From the NCBI GenBank assembly GCA_023443315.1, contig JAEZVA010000053.1, positions 1-51,976 on the forward strand: a DNA stretch of 51,976 bases, given 5' to 3'. Within the stretch, counting starts at the first letter, position 1. Each line of letters starts with the position of its first letter. Positions 35,039 to 44,403 of this stretch are shown in pieces. This stretch comes from Bacillota bacterium (GTDB lineage Bacteria > Bacillota > Clostridia > Oscillospirales > Ruminococcaceae). The notes beneath the pieces were generated by a model that was given only the letters and a program-made list of their open reading frames with translations, was not told the origin of the DNA and ran no database searches. The translations under genes and the position numbers were made by a program.

Positions 35039-36259
35039 TCAATAGATAGCCCTTTCCTTTACAACTTCTTCGACTGCAGGGAAAACATCTTGGTAAATAT
35101 CCTCGATTTGTTGAAGAGTTAGACCCGCGTATTTTTTAAGTACATCAATTGTATCCTCTCCCAATCCCGGGCAGTAGGATTCTGTTTCCTCTGAAATTGA
35201 AGTCATTTTAATAGGCGAAGCTGCAGTTTTCATAGGCTCAGCACCTGGATAGTTCACACTCATGATCATATTACGCGCTAGAATCTGCGGGTTCTGAGTT
35301 GCTTTATCAAGCGTGTTAATTTGTCCGTTAACAATACCGGCAGCATCCAGAGTATACATCAACTCCGATGCTGTCCAGTTACTTAGTTCCGTCTGTACGG
35401 CAGCATCAAGTTGAGTTATATTTTGTTGCCGCAAATTCATTGTTTTAAATCTAGGATCTTCTGCAAGATCTTTTCTATTAATAGCAAGAGCAAAATTACG
35501 CCAGTTTTCGTCGCTAATGCAACAAACAAAAACTTTCCCGTCTTTGGTATCAAATGGTTGAAAAGGTGCAGCGGATGAATGTCGGTTGCCAAGAGGAGTC
35601 GGTACAATACCTGTTAGAAAATAACTGCCAATGGCATTTTCAAGCGTTGCAAATGTTGCATCCAACATCGCAACATCTACAAACTCACCTTCGCCAGTTT
35701 CCCTCGCCTTATTCAAGGCCGCAAGTGTGCCAATAGCTGCATACAAACCTGCTACTAGATCACTGGATGATGTCCCAGACTTAAGCGGTTGTCCGCCTTT
35801 CTCTCCAGTAATACTCATTAACCCGGACTCTGCTTGGATAACGAGGTCGTAAGCCCCTCTTTTACACATGGGACCCGTGTAGCCATAACCGGATATTGCT
35901 GTGTATACTAGGCGCGGATTTATGGTTTTTAATACGTCATACCCAACCCCAAACTTCTCCATAGAGCCGGGCTTCATATTCTCCAAGAGAACATCGGCCT
36001 TTTTTACCATTTCCAAAAATGCACTCTTTTGGCGAGGGTCTTTTAAATTGAGAAGAACACTCTTTTTGCCCCGGTTCAAGCTAATAAAATAGGAGCTGGC
36101 TCCCATTTTCCCGGGGGGAGAATATCTTGAAGTATCACCGATTGGTGGTCGTTCTAATTTTATCACTTCCGCGCCAAGATCAGCTAATATCATACTGCAA
36201 AGCGGGCCGGACATAAATTGTGTCATATCTAAGACAAGAATTCCTTCAAGCGGTTTCAT
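35039..36259 (-). CDS. type III CoA-transferase (CaiB/BaiF family)
   Basis: A 406-aa family III CoA-transferase. LEGILVLDMTQFMSGPLCSM, LADLGAEVIKLERPPIGDTS and SYFISLNRGKKSVLLNLKDP are the standard N-terminal signatures, and the catalytic Asp lies in GAYDLVIQAESGL. It moves CoA between carboxylic acids, usually to activate an aromatic, steroid or carnitine-like acid. ATG follows gggggaat. It forms its own transcription unit with a terminator, beside the sugar importer operon. Together with the OYE reductase and SDRs it resembles the toolkit of the bile-acid (bai) and related anaerobic pathways, although this is not a bai operon. Confidence 0.9.
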   Translation of the reverse strand: MKPLEGILVLDMTQFMSGPLCSMILADLGAEVIKLERPPIGDTSRYSPPGKMGASSYFISLNRGKKSVLLNLKDPRQKSAFLEMVKKADVLLENMKPGSMEKFGVGYDVLKTINPRLVYTAISGYGYTGPMCKRGAYDLVIQAESGLMSITGEKGGQPLKSGTSSSDLVAGLYAAIGTLAALNKARETGEGEFVDVAMLDATFATLENAIGSYFLTGIVPTPLGNRHSSAAPFQPFDTKDGKVFVCCISDENWRNFALAINRKDLAEDPRFKTMNLRQQNITQLDAAVQTELSNWTASELMYTLDAAGIVNGQINTLDKATQNPQILARNMIMSVNYPGAEPMKTAASPIKMTSISEETESYCPGLGEDTIDVLKKYAGLTLQQIEDIYQDVFPAVEEVVKERAIY

Positions 36260-36547
36260 TGTAATATTCCCCCATCTAACTTTGTGGTCAAGCAGCAGTT
36301 TAAAGGCATAAACGATGTGTGCTTTTACCTACATACTATCATGTGAGACAGAAGAATACTAATACTAAAATCTCTGCTATTGATATGCATTTTATTATAT
36401 TGTCCGATTGTTTTATTCAGTCGCTCCTGTGACACGCAGCTCCACAGGTGGCAGACTTCAGTCTGCCGTATACGGTGGATACGCCCAAAGCGTTGTTCTA
36501 AATAAAGAATCCCCGCCTCTGAAGCTAGTATTTAGTTTTCCTGTAGA
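36260..36547. other. intergenic stretch ending at the IS30-bounded island
   Basis: A perfect hairpin ggcagac-ttca-gtctgcc (36450-36467) stands out. The segment gaatccccgcctctgaagct (36508-36527) resembles the ends of IS200/IS605 elements, but no transposase is present. Confidence 0.3.
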
Positions 36548-36570
36548 TAGATTGTAAAATGAAGTGCGCC
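36548..36570 (+). repeat. IS30-type terminal repeat, left arm
   Basis: The 23 bp from tagattgtaaaatg onwards match the inverted end at 44792-44814 with one substitution, and the solo copy at 19489-19510. Confidence 0.8.
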
Positions 36571-36657
36571 ACCCAAGGCTGGGTAAAAAGGTAGCCCACA
36601 ATGAAACCTTCGTGTAGAATGAAGTTGTTCAGACACCATTCAGACGGAGGCAACAAT

Positions 36658-37040
36658 ATGAGCTACCACCATCTTAGCACATTCGAACGCGGACGCATAG
36701 ATGAGTTATTGAAATTAAGGTATTTCCATCGAGAAATTGCAACTAGGCTTGGTAGACACCATTCCTGCATAGACCGAGAGCTAAAACGCAATAAAAGGGG
36801 CGCAGGCTATGATTGTGTGTCTGCCCAGTCAGTCTACCATGCTCGCCGATGCAATTCTAAGCCTCTGGGCAAACGTTCAGACAGTCTAGTATCAATTATT
36901 GAGGAAAAGCTTTCCGCTACATGGTCACCAGAGCAAATCGCCAACACGGTAACGCTCGGTGTTGTTAGATCTCACCCTTTATTTCGCTGACCCTTACTGT
37001 CCCCATCAGAGAGGCAGCAATGTGTACGGTAACGGTTTGC
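36658..37040 (+). pseudogene. IS30 family transposase, internally deleted
   Basis: ATG 36658 follows acggagg. The N-terminal HTH (MSYHHLSTFERGRIDELLKL ... REIATRLGRHHSCIDRELKRN) and WSPEQIANTVTLG are intact to about 36958. The frame then jumps to a C-terminal fragment, YFADPYCPHQRGSNVYGNGL (36980-37039), so most of the DDE catalytic core is missing. The sequence stops exactly where the leader/attenuator repeat begins. It is non-functional. Confidence 0.85.
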
Positions 37041-37297
37041 CGCTAACATTCAATAAAATGATCTGGAGAAAAGCAAAGCCGCAGGAAAACCTGCGGCAAG
37101 TCAACACTTGTTCGTGCCTGATAATTCCGGTTCATTCAGCTAAGAAGCCGTTTATTCGGTTGTGGATTGTATATGTGTTTTTCATAGCAATCCCTCCTCC
37201 GGAAATGTTAACCAGACTAACACAATCATACCATGAAAACGAATGCTCTCAACAAAAAAAGACCGCACCGGCAGACTGATTATTCGTTTTTCACAGT
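37041..37297 (-). repeat. leader/attenuator cassette, copy 2
   Basis: Inverted copy of 3643-3900. Promoter, SD, leader peptide and terminator stem are conserved, but the sequence that should follow (an acetyltransferase start) is replaced by the IS30 remnant. The cassette is orphaned. Its upstream side joins an SRAP tail through sequence deleted from copy 1. Confidence 0.9.
37132..37185 (-). CDS. orphan leader peptide MKNTYTIHNRINGFLAE
   Basis: ATG at 37185 follows ggaggag and TGA ends at 37132. It differs from the peptide at 3755 by F5Y and Y8H only. The conserved NRINGFLAE tail points to a sequence-specific stalling region. There is no downstream gene on this strand to regulate. Confidence 0.65.
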   Translation of the reverse strand: MKNTYTIHNRINGFLAE

Positions 37298-37410
37298 GTG
37301 TCAGGAATTGGGCATATAAGGCATGTTAAAGAAAAGAAGTGAATGTTATGAGCAAACTGAGTAACTCAAAACATTCTCGGAACTTCCCATTTTGTTTAAC
37401 CCCTGCCACC

Positions 37411-37590
37411 CTACCCCACCACCAGTTTCCCCAACCTCATCGGCACCCAGAACAGCATCTCGTTGACACGTTCACGCCGTGCAACCCAGTTCTCAATTTC
37501 ATCCCTGCGCAAAATCACCGGCATGCGGTCATGGATCTCCCGCATGGATTCGTTCGCCGCGATGGTGAGGATTCCCGTTGTCTTGGGTAT
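37411..37590 (-). pseudogene. SRAP (YedK/HMCES-like) C-terminal fragment
   Basis: On the minus strand the frame ending at TAG 37411 reads GILTIAANESMREIHDRMPV, then ILRRDEIENWV and a tail LFWVPMRLGKLVVG. IHDRMPVIL is the hallmark of SOS response-associated peptidases, which cross-link to abasic sites through a catalytic N-terminal Cys. The N-terminal half with that Cys is missing, so this is a remnant. It meets the RsgA remnant head-on near 37580. Confidence 0.8.
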
Positions 37591-38010
37591 GTCCGGGGGA
37601 GGGAATCCTCTCTTCTAAACGCATTAACGGAGCAAGAAGCAATGGCTGTGAAAACGATACATGAAGAGGACATCCGTGGACACCATACAACCACTCATCG
37701 ACAGCTTTTTATACTTCCCTCAGGTGCATTGGTCATTGATACGCCAGATATGAGCGAAATAAGCTCTTTGATGCGGACTATGGTATCGTGTAGGGTTCAT
37801 CAACTTTGAGGAATCATTATCTGGGGCCGTTTTACCGACTGCTTCACCAGACAGAACCGGGGGTGCTGTTCTTGCCGCTCTTGCTGATGGTTCTTTGTCA
37901 CAAGAGAATTGGGTGCGTTGCCTCTCGCAAAAACCGGAAAACAGGAATGACAAATCCGGTTATCTAACAGACAAACGAGCGCGGCACAAATCCATTGAAA
38001 TGCAAAGCAA
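37576..38010 (+). pseudogene. RsgA ribosome-associated GTPase remnant
   Basis: In three frames the plus strand spells a small-subunit-dependent GTPase A: a P-loop VVLGMSGGG, then SSLLNALTEQEAMAVKTIHE, RGHHTTTHRQLFILPSGALV, IDTPDM (G3), LFDADYGIV, and a tail AVLAALADGSLSQENWV and ENRNDKSGYLTDK. Several frameshifts, an internal stop and loss of the zinc cysteines show that it is dead. The N-terminal OB domain is absent. Confidence 0.78.
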
Positions 38011-38192
38011 GCACATCAAGAAAAACCCATTCAAAAAAGTAGTACATATCAGGACTAAAATACTGTTTATGGAGCAAAACTGTCCCCACAATTCAACCCG
38101 TCATTTAATAAAATTCCATAACTGCTACATATTTTTGTGTTACTATACTATCGAGCATACAATTTAGGCGATTGTTTTAGGTGGTGATTATC

Positions 38193-38855
38193 TTGAAGCT
38201 TCTTGTTGTTGAGGATGACAGGGATACCAGTGACGGCGTTTGTGAATATTTCTGTGAAGCAGGATATGAGGTATCTGTCGCTTATGATGGGGTACAGGCA
38301 ATTGAGTTGGCAAAACAGGTCGCTTTTGACCTTGTTCTGCTAGATGTGATGCTGCCAAAACTGACCGGGCTTGCGGTGCTCCATGAACTGCGAAAATCAA
38401 GCGATGTGCCGGTCATCATGCTTACCGCCGTTGGGGATGAATATACGCAGATGGTTAGCTTTGACGGAATGGCGGACGACTATGTGACCAAGCCCTTTTC
38501 CATCGTCCTGCTTCAAAAGCGTGTTGAGGCGCTGCTGCGGCGTGGGAAATCTAGCGAAGCGCCAACCATATGGCGTCACAGGGATGTGACGGTTGACTTT
38601 ACCGGCTACACCGCTGAGAGAACAGACGGTACGGTTGACGTTACCCCCAGAGAGGTTATGCTCCTGCGGCTTTTGGTGGAACACAGAGGAAGCGTTTTGA
38701 CCCGCGATCGTATTTTAGACGAGCTTTGGGGAGAAGATCGTCCCGTCTTTGACCGAACGGTGGATTCCCATATCAAAAATCTCCGCAAAAAGCTTAACCT
38801 CGATTGTATTGTCACCGTCACCGGCGTGGGCTATAAGCTGGAGGATAGGCGATGA
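38193..38855 (+). CDS. OmpR-family response regulator
   Basis: A 220-aa regulator with a receiver domain (VVEDDRDTSDG; phosphoacceptor D51 in LVLLDVMLPKL; K near VTKPFS) and a C-terminal winged helix (VTPREVMLLRLLVEHRGSVL ... DRTVDSHIKNLRKKL). TTG 38193 after aggtgg at good spacing is preferred; GTG 38181 is the alternative. Its stop overlaps the kinase start (ATGA). It probably controls the adjacent ABC genes. Confidence 0.9.
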   Translation: MKLLVVEDDRDTSDGVCEYFCEAGYEVSVAYDGVQAIELAKQVAFDLVLLDVMLPKLTGLAVLHELRKSSDVPVIMLTAVGDEYTQMVSFDGMADDYVTKPFSIVLLQKRVEALLRRGKSSEAPTIWRHRDVTVDFTGYTAERTDGTVDVTPREVMLLRLLVEHRGSVLTRDRILDELWGEDRPVFDRTVDSHIKNLRKKLNLDCIVTVTGVGYKLEDRR

Positions 38856-40327
38856 AAATCTTTCATAAGACCTTTTGCTATACATTTACTTTGTTGGTAT
38901 TGATATCCGTGCTTGCCAATGGGCTCATTTATGCCCTAATGCCGGCTGTGTATACCAGTCAAATGCAGCAAAACCTAGCCGCTCAGGCAGATCGATTGCA
39001 ACAGCAACTAAACGTCGCAGAGAGCGAGGATATTATCGGTTTAATGGGGCGCTCAGCCGCGGTTGGGCAGACAAATGTTGTTGTCAAGATTGGCGAGGAA
39101 AAGTACGCAATGACTGTGTGGAGTAACGGCTCTCAGTCGGACGGAGTTTTCACGACCACTGCCACCGTGGTAACGGACATGATTACAGAAGAAACTGTGT
39201 CGTCCTCCATTACTCTTGAAGACGATGGGGACGGCGTTCTAAGTGTACATTTTGTGGATTCGGGCGACAGCCCGACTTATGATTCGGATCGTTTCTTTAG
39301 CCTTGCCAAAACCATATCAACGCAACGCTACTTTACGATGGATGGTGAATCAGGCTCGCTTACCGTGTCTATGGCCCTGTCGCCGGTAGAAGAAGCTGTT
39401 AAAGTTATCGTATCGTTGTTGCCTATTTCCATTCTACTTTGCGTTGTCATAGCCATCGTTTTTTCGTTGTTGTTTGCCCGCGTAATTACCCGCCCCATCA
39501 AGGCAATCTCCAACGAAACCCGCCACATGACCCTGCTTGAGCGGGACGCGCGATGCAAAATACAGTCTAGGGATGAATTCGGCGAGCTTGCCGCAAACGT
39601 GAACGGGCTGTACGAAAATCTACTGAGCACCATAGATTCTCTTGAGGCAGAACTGAAAAAGGTTGCGGGCGCAGAAAAAGCAAAGACCGATTTTCTGCGC
39701 GCCGCCTCTCATGAGCTGAAGACCCCTGCCACGGCGGTCAGTGTCATTATGGACAACATGATTCTCGGTGTGGGAAAATACAAAAATCATGAGCAGTGGC
39801 TGCCGAAGTGCAAGGAGCTGGTAGACAATTTGTCCGATAAGCTCCGTGATATTCTGGATGCCTCGCGCCTTGATGCCGTGTCGGAGCCGTACGTCACAAA
39901 AAACATAGAAGCACTCTGTTCGGACGTTCTCGAGCCCTACCTCATCATTGCCCGCGCAAGAGGTCTCACTCTTTATATCGACTGGAGCGGGGCCTTCCCT
40001 GTCTCGGCGCCGCCGCAGCTGCTGGGAAAAGCCCTGTCGAACATTTTTTCGAATGCCGTACTGTATACCGCGCAGGGAAGCAGATTCTCCGTCTACTGCA
40101 AAGGACGCAGCCTCATAGTGGAAAATGAATGTACGCCGATACCAAACGAACATCTCTCAAGGCTATCCGAGCCCTTCTATCGTCTGGATGTCTCCCGCAG
40201 CCGGGAGACAGGAGGCAACGGTCTTGGACTGTATATTGTGGAAACCATATTGCGACGCCTTGAGCTAGACTACCGCTTCGAACCGATGACCCCTCCCGAA
40301 GGGATGCGCTTTACCATAAATTTCTGA
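38852..40327 (+). CDS. sensor histidine kinase
   Basis: A 491-aa membrane kinase. It has TM1 (about 8-30), an extracellular sensor of about 150 residues, TM2 (about 184-208), HAMP (209-262), HisKA with the phosphorylated H287 in AASHELKTPA, and HATPase (SNAVLYTAQG, GGNGLGLYIVETILRR). It signals to the upstream-encoded response regulator. The large extracytoplasmic loop suggests that it senses an external peptide or envelope stress. Confidence 0.92.
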   Translation: MKIFHKTFCYTFTLLVLISVLANGLIYALMPAVYTSQMQQNLAAQADRLQQQLNVAESEDIIGLMGRSAAVGQTNVVVKIGEEKYAMTVWSNGSQSDGVFTTTATVVTDMITEETVSSSITLEDDGDGVLSVHFVDSGDSPTYDSDRFFSLAKTISTQRYFTMDGESGSLTVSMALSPVEEAVKVIVSLLPISILLCVVIAIVFSLLFARVITRPIKAISNETRHMTLLERDARCKIQSRDEFGELAANVNGLYENLLSTIDSLEAELKKVAGAEKAKTDFLRAASHELKTPATAVSVIMDNMILGVGKYKNHEQWLPKCKELVDNLSDKLRDILDASRLDAVSEPYVTKNIEALCSDVLEPYLIIARARGLTLYIDWSGAFPVSAPPQLLGKALSNIFSNAVLYTAQGSRFSVYCKGRSLIVENECTPIPNEHLSRLSEPFYRLDVSRSRETGGNGLGLYIVETILRRLELDYRFEPMTPPEGMRFTINF

Positions 40328-40414
40328 ATTTCATATCCGTTACACAATGGTTTCATAATTGCTCCATTCGCCGGTACTATTCTAACAGTATCACCGACGA
40401 TTGGAGTTGTTTTT

Positions 40415-41146
40415 TTGAAAATTGAGATGAAAAACCTGCAAAAGACCTACAAAGGCGGAAAAACCGCACTAAAGAACTTAAACCTGACGCTTGCAAGTCC
40501 CAGTCTCATCGGTCTTGTCGGACCCAACGGTGCGGGAAAAAGCACCCTAATGAAGCTACTTACCGCAAATCTCCTTCCCAGCTCCGGAGAGATACTGATG
40601 GACGGGCTGCCAATTGTCAAGCAGGAAGCGCTGCTCAAATCAAGCCTTGGGTATCTGCCGCAGGAATTCGGATTGTTTGAAGACCTGACGACGGCACAGT
40701 TTTTAGACTATATGGCTGCCCTCAAAGGCATTCAAAAGAAAGCGGTCAAGAAGGAAATCGACCGAGTTATTGCCCTTACCCATTTAGAGGACAAGAGCAA
40801 AGCCAAAATACGCACGCTGTCCGGCGGGCAGAAGCAGCGGGTTGGCATTGCGCAGGCCCTAATCGGGCAGCCAAAACTGCTCATCTTTGACGAGCCCACC
40901 GTCGGGCTCGACCCCGCCGAGCGAGTGGCGTTTCGAAACCTGTTTGCCGAAGCGTCCAAGAGCAGGCTAGTCATCCTTTCCACACACATCATAGAGGACG
41001 TGCAGTCCGCCTGCGACCACTTGATTGTTTTAAGCCAGGGAGAGATTCGTTACGCAGGGACACCGGACGTGCTGATGGCGCAAAAACATGCCTCATCCCT
41101 TGAGAGCGCTTACATGGCGCTGATGGACGGGAGGGAGAACGCTTGA
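40415..41146 (+). CDS. ABC transporter ATP-binding protein
   Basis: A 243-aa ATPase. Walker A is GPNGAGKST, the Q-loop LPQEFG, the signature LSGGQKQRVG, Walker B LLIFDEPTVGLDP and the H-loop STHI. It is of the type that drives membrane-protein-type exporters. The TTG start is supported by ggag seven bases upstream. It overlaps the next gene by 4 bp and belongs to an operon following the two-component genes. Confidence 0.93.
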   Translation: MKIEMKNLQKTYKGGKTALKNLNLTLASPSLIGLVGPNGAGKSTLMKLLTANLLPSSGEILMDGLPIVKQEALLKSSLGYLPQEFGLFEDLTTAQFLDYMAALKGIQKKAVKKEIDRVIALTHLEDKSKAKIRTLSGGQKQRVGIAQALIGQPKLLIFDEPTVGLDPAERVAFRNLFAEASKSRLVILSTHIIEDVQSACDHLIVLSQGEIRYAGTPDVLMAQKHASSLESAYMALMDGRENA

Positions 41147-43362
41147 ACTCTGCTCAAAAATTCATGTGTGAAGTGCGGAGAATATTGAGTGAACGCCTGA
41201 CATGGCTCTTTATGGCGCTGACCGTAACCGGTGCCGTGTGGTTCTGCCTTAACGGAACAGGCAGAACTGCCTCCGACGCGTTTATGGTAAGCGCGGCGCA
41301 AAGCAGCGCGTTTCTCGGCGCTTTTCTCTTTATGCTACTTTCTGTTGTGCAATTTCATCGGGATTATAAGAACCATACCGACGTCATTGTGCTGACGAGC
41401 ACTGACCCGATTCATCACCAGATACGCAGGACGCTGGCACTGCTGTGCGTCGCCGTTGTCACGACGCTTTTAATCACGCTGTTTTCGCTGCCCTACAGTA
41501 TGGTGAAGACAGGCGATTACTTTCAGCTTGCCACCTTCCTGACGGCGTGGTGCCTTATTTTTTTCGGCACGCTTGTTTTCACGATACTGCTGTCCGCCGG
41601 GTTTTATCTGCTGACTAAGCGGGTCGAAGCGACATGTATCATCATGGCGGGGCTGATTCTGCTCTCTGTGATGCTGGAAGGGATGTATGCCCTAAACCCC
41701 AGCTATCTTTTTTACTGGGTGCAGACGACCGCGGGGGATTTCTCCGACCTTATTACGAATCAGTTTCAGATAGACATGCTTGTGTGGAACCGGCTATTCT
41801 GCCTGCTTGCGGCACTGGGCATATGGGTGCTTGGGCTGTGTTCGGTCAGACGCTATGGACGCGGGCTACTTGGTTCGCTTTTTGCAAACAGCCGCCGTGT
41901 ATGGATGCCGCTATGCCTCGTTGCCATGCTCTTATTGTTCGGTGTCAGTTACGCGTTTGAACCGATATTTGACGACTCAAAGCCGATGGATTACAGCGGC
42001 ATGATGAGCTCAGGCACGGGAATAACCACTTTCGTCGGCAGCGCGCCGGAGGTCGGTAACCCCAATCTCACACTGACGAATAAGAGTTTTAATCTGGAGG
42101 TTGACACCAAGGGGCGCACGCTTTCTGGTCTTGCAATATACAAGCTTTCAAGTTCATCCGGCAGTCCGCAGACCCTGCCGCTAAAAATGAATACAGGGCT
42201 TTATATTGACGATGTTGTGATAAACGGCGAGAAAGGCAAAGCCATTCGCGGTGAAACCGGCGAAGTAAGTACGGCAAACTGGGGCATCGAGCTCCCGGCC
42301 GCGGATGAATATGAGATTACGCTTGCCTACTCTGGGCGCATGATGAATGACAACACGATACTTCAGCGGGCGTCAAACGGCATCTCTGAAGGGTATGTCT
42401 GGCTGCCTACGGCGGGCGTTTCTCCGAGTATTGATGTTAATGTGGCGGACAGTGCTTCCTTTTCCGGTTCCTTGTCACTGGACGAAAATTTGGAGCCTGT
42501 ATTTGCCGGGGGTAGGGTAGAAAAAGATATAACCAAAGACGGAAAGACCGGGTGGAAATTCACGGGAAGCGCGGGTACTCAGGGCACTCGCATGTTTGCC
42601 GCTGAATATATGACTCGCACCTTTGAAGCCGGAGGTCTTACTATAGAATTTAAGTATTTTAAGAAGCACGACAAGTCCTTAACGGATATGGATGCGATTA
42701 ATGTAATTAAAGCGGCCATCGATTATTTCACAGAGGCTTACGGCCCGTTGATTTACAGCGAAAGGCTGACCATGCTGGAGCTTCCTGCCTATGTCAGCGG
42801 CGGCTTTGCATCCGACAACATGAGCGCCATGGATGAAACAAGCTTTAACGCGGCAGGCTATCTTCCCGTGGCATCCCTTACGCCCGATTCCCGGGGCGGC
42901 ATTGACGTTCTGGTACACGAAATCGCGCACCAGTGGTGGGGACTTGCCACAATGCCGATACAGGACGGTGTGTCCAGCTGGTCGGCAGAGGGCATCACCT
43001 GCTATAGCACCTACCGCTTTATGGAGCAGTATTACGGCAAGGAATACGCAGAGGAACGCTTTTTGAAGGTGTGGCAGAAAGGCTGGAACACTTATCAGAA
43101 TGCCTTTTATATACAGCACCCTGAATACCTTGCAAAGCTCTCTGAGGGAGATGCGTCAAACGTCATGGGGTCATTTGTAAATATAAGCCTTTATGACATC
43201 ATGCCACTCATGATGCTCAAAGGAGAAGAAGCGCTGGGGGGAACTGCACAATTCCAGAAAAAACTTGCCGAGCTGTACCAATCGCATTTGGGTCAGCCGA
43301 TTACCTACGATGACTTTTTGACCGCTACAGGACTTACAAAGGAGGCGATCCTGCTTGCGTAA
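41143..43362 (+). CDS. ABC permease fused to an M1-type peptidase domain
   Basis: A 739-aa fusion. Residues 1-270 hold about seven membrane segments of an ABC-2-like permease. Residues about 300-480 are a beta-rich extracytoplasmic region. Residues about 500-735 form a gluzincin domain with VLVHEIAHQWWGLATMP and a downstream WSAEG glutamate. The spacing from HEIAH to that Glu is 19 residues, one more than the usual M1 pattern. Family fusions of this kind occur in Firmicutes exporters and are thought to process or sense peptides. It is partnered with the ATPase before it and the membrane protein after it. Confidence 0.88.
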   Translation: MNSAQKFMCEVRRILSERLTWLFMALTVTGAVWFCLNGTGRTASDAFMVSAAQSSAFLGAFLFMLLSVVQFHRDYKNHTDVIVLTSTDPIHHQIRRTLALLCVAVVTTLLITLFSLPYSMVKTGDYFQLATFLTAWCLIFFGTLVFTILLSAGFYLLTKRVEATCIIMAGLILLSVMLEGMYALNPSYLFYWVQTTAGDFSDLITNQFQIDMLVWNRLFCLLAALGIWVLGLCSVRRYGRGLLGSLFANSRRVWMPLCLVAMLLLFGVSYAFEPIFDDSKPMDYSGMMSSGTGITTFVGSAPEVGNPNLTLTNKSFNLEVDTKGRTLSGLAIYKLSSSSGSPQTLPLKMNTGLYIDDVVINGEKGKAIRGETGEVSTANWGIELPAADEYEITLAYSGRMMNDNTILQRASNGISEGYVWLPTAGVSPSIDVNVADSASFSGSLSLDENLEPVFAGGRVEKDITKDGKTGWKFTGSAGTQGTRMFAAEYMTRTFEAGGLTIEFKYFKKHDKSLTDMDAINVIKAAIDYFTEAYGPLIYSERLTMLELPAYVSGGFASDNMSAMDETSFNAAGYLPVASLTPDSRGGIDVLVHEIAHQWWGLATMPIQDGVSSWSAEGITCYSTYRFMEQYYGKEYAEERFLKVWQKGWNTYQNAFYIQHPEYLAKLSEGDASNVMGSFVNISLYDIMPLMMLKGEEALGGTAQFQKKLAELYQSHLGQPITYDDFLTATGLTKEAILLA

Positions 43363-44047
43363 CGGTACCATATTCAAGTATGAATTAAAAAGGCTCCTGC
43401 TCTCAAAGCAGTACCTACTGCTGCTTGTCGCAACGCTAATTTTCAGTGTGTCCTTGCTCCGCGGCACGGTGCTATTCGGCGCGAATTATACCGCTCCGTT
43501 CTCTTTACTGACCTTTAGCACCTACTGCGCATCCTTGGCTCCGTTTCTGTTTATTCTGCTGCTCGTTTTATGCGCCAAGCAGTCCATGCCGTCCGAACGC
43601 GGCGCCGAGGCAATTATCAGCGCGACACCAATGCCGTTGCCTGTCTTTCGGCTCTTGCGGTACGGTGCGATTGCCGTAGCATTTGTGATTCCGGCAGCGC
43701 TGACTGTGACGGCCTGCTTCCTGTTCTACCGACTGGTTTTTGACTATACGGGTGTTGGGGTATTACTTGTGCCTGGTCTGCTTCTTATTTTGCCGCCGTC
43801 AATCTTCCTGCTCGGTGCCGCAATGCTTTTAGGAGCCCGAAGAACAGCAGCGGTATATGCCCTGCTTGCGGTTGTGCTCATCATCAGCGTTTTTCAGATA
43901 CCGCTTCCGGGGATTGTTGACGTCACGGGAAGTTCGGCTGATTTTGAGCTTACCCCCGCCTTTATTATGGGACGGGTTGCGTTTGCCGGAGCCGGGGTTG
44001 CATTGATCCTTGCCTCGTTGTTTCAGTCGAAAAAGCGGCGCATATAA
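43355..44047 (+). CDS. ABC transporter membrane subunit
   Basis: A 230-aa membrane protein with about six hydrophobic segments and a cytoplasmic N-terminus (IFKYELKRLLLSKQYLLLL), the opening typical of ABC-2 permeases. The TTG start overlaps the preceding gene by 8 bp and has aaaggagg upstream. It is probably the second permease half of the exporter. It is the last gene of the module. Confidence 0.8.
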   Translation: MRNGTIFKYELKRLLLSKQYLLLLVATLIFSVSLLRGTVLFGANYTAPFSLLTFSTYCASLAPFLFILLLVLCAKQSMPSERGAEAIISATPMPLPVFRLLRYGAIAVAFVIPAALTVTACFLFYRLVFDYTGVGVLLVPGLLLILPPSIFLLGAAMLLGARRTAAVYALLAVVLIISVFQIPLPGIVDVTGSSADFELTPAFIMGRVAFAGAGVALILASLFQSKKRRI

Positions 44048-44151
44048 CAGCAAAAGGCAACCGTTACGTCGTTCGCAGAACCGCTAGCAGGTTACGGGCG
44101 GATTTCAAATAGTCTACTCCTGGTTTGGAAAGTGCAAAATAACAAAGTATA

Positions 44152-44178
44152 GGGAGGCTATTTTTTAAATAGCCTCCC
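44152..44178 (+). terminator. hairpin after the ABC module
   Basis: A perfect 12-bp stem gggaggctattt/aaatagcctccc with a 3-nt loop, about 105 bp after the stop. The T tract is inside the stem and loop, so termination efficiency is uncertain. Confidence 0.6.
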
Positions 44179-44403
44179 CATTATTAGATGATTATTGGGG
44201 TAACAAATAGCTCGATCATTCGTCATTGCACCTTTGCTGCAACTAAGATCTACGATTTGGCAGCTGGAGCATTCTCAAAGCAAAGGTACAAAGAAGTCAT
44301 GCAGTATCATTATGTCTTTCATTAAGGCACATACACGTTCGTACCCATTATGTTTCGTTTAACATTCATGATACCGCCCACTGTACTGCCGATTATGTTT
44401 ATA

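Noticed and set aside
20733..36259. Assignment as a bile-acid (bai) operon
   Set aside because: CoA-transferase, OYE and SDR types are shared, but there is no BaiB ligase, BaiE dehydratase or BaiG transporter, and sugar genes dominate.
36959..37279. 106-codon frame starting in the IS30 remnant
   Set aside because: Chimera of a transposase C-terminal fragment and the antisense of the leader/attenuator cassette.
37339..37809. 156-codon plus-strand frame through the SRAP remnant
   Set aside because: Its first half is antisense to recognisable SRAP sequence and its second half is one of three frames of the decayed RsgA; not one real protein.
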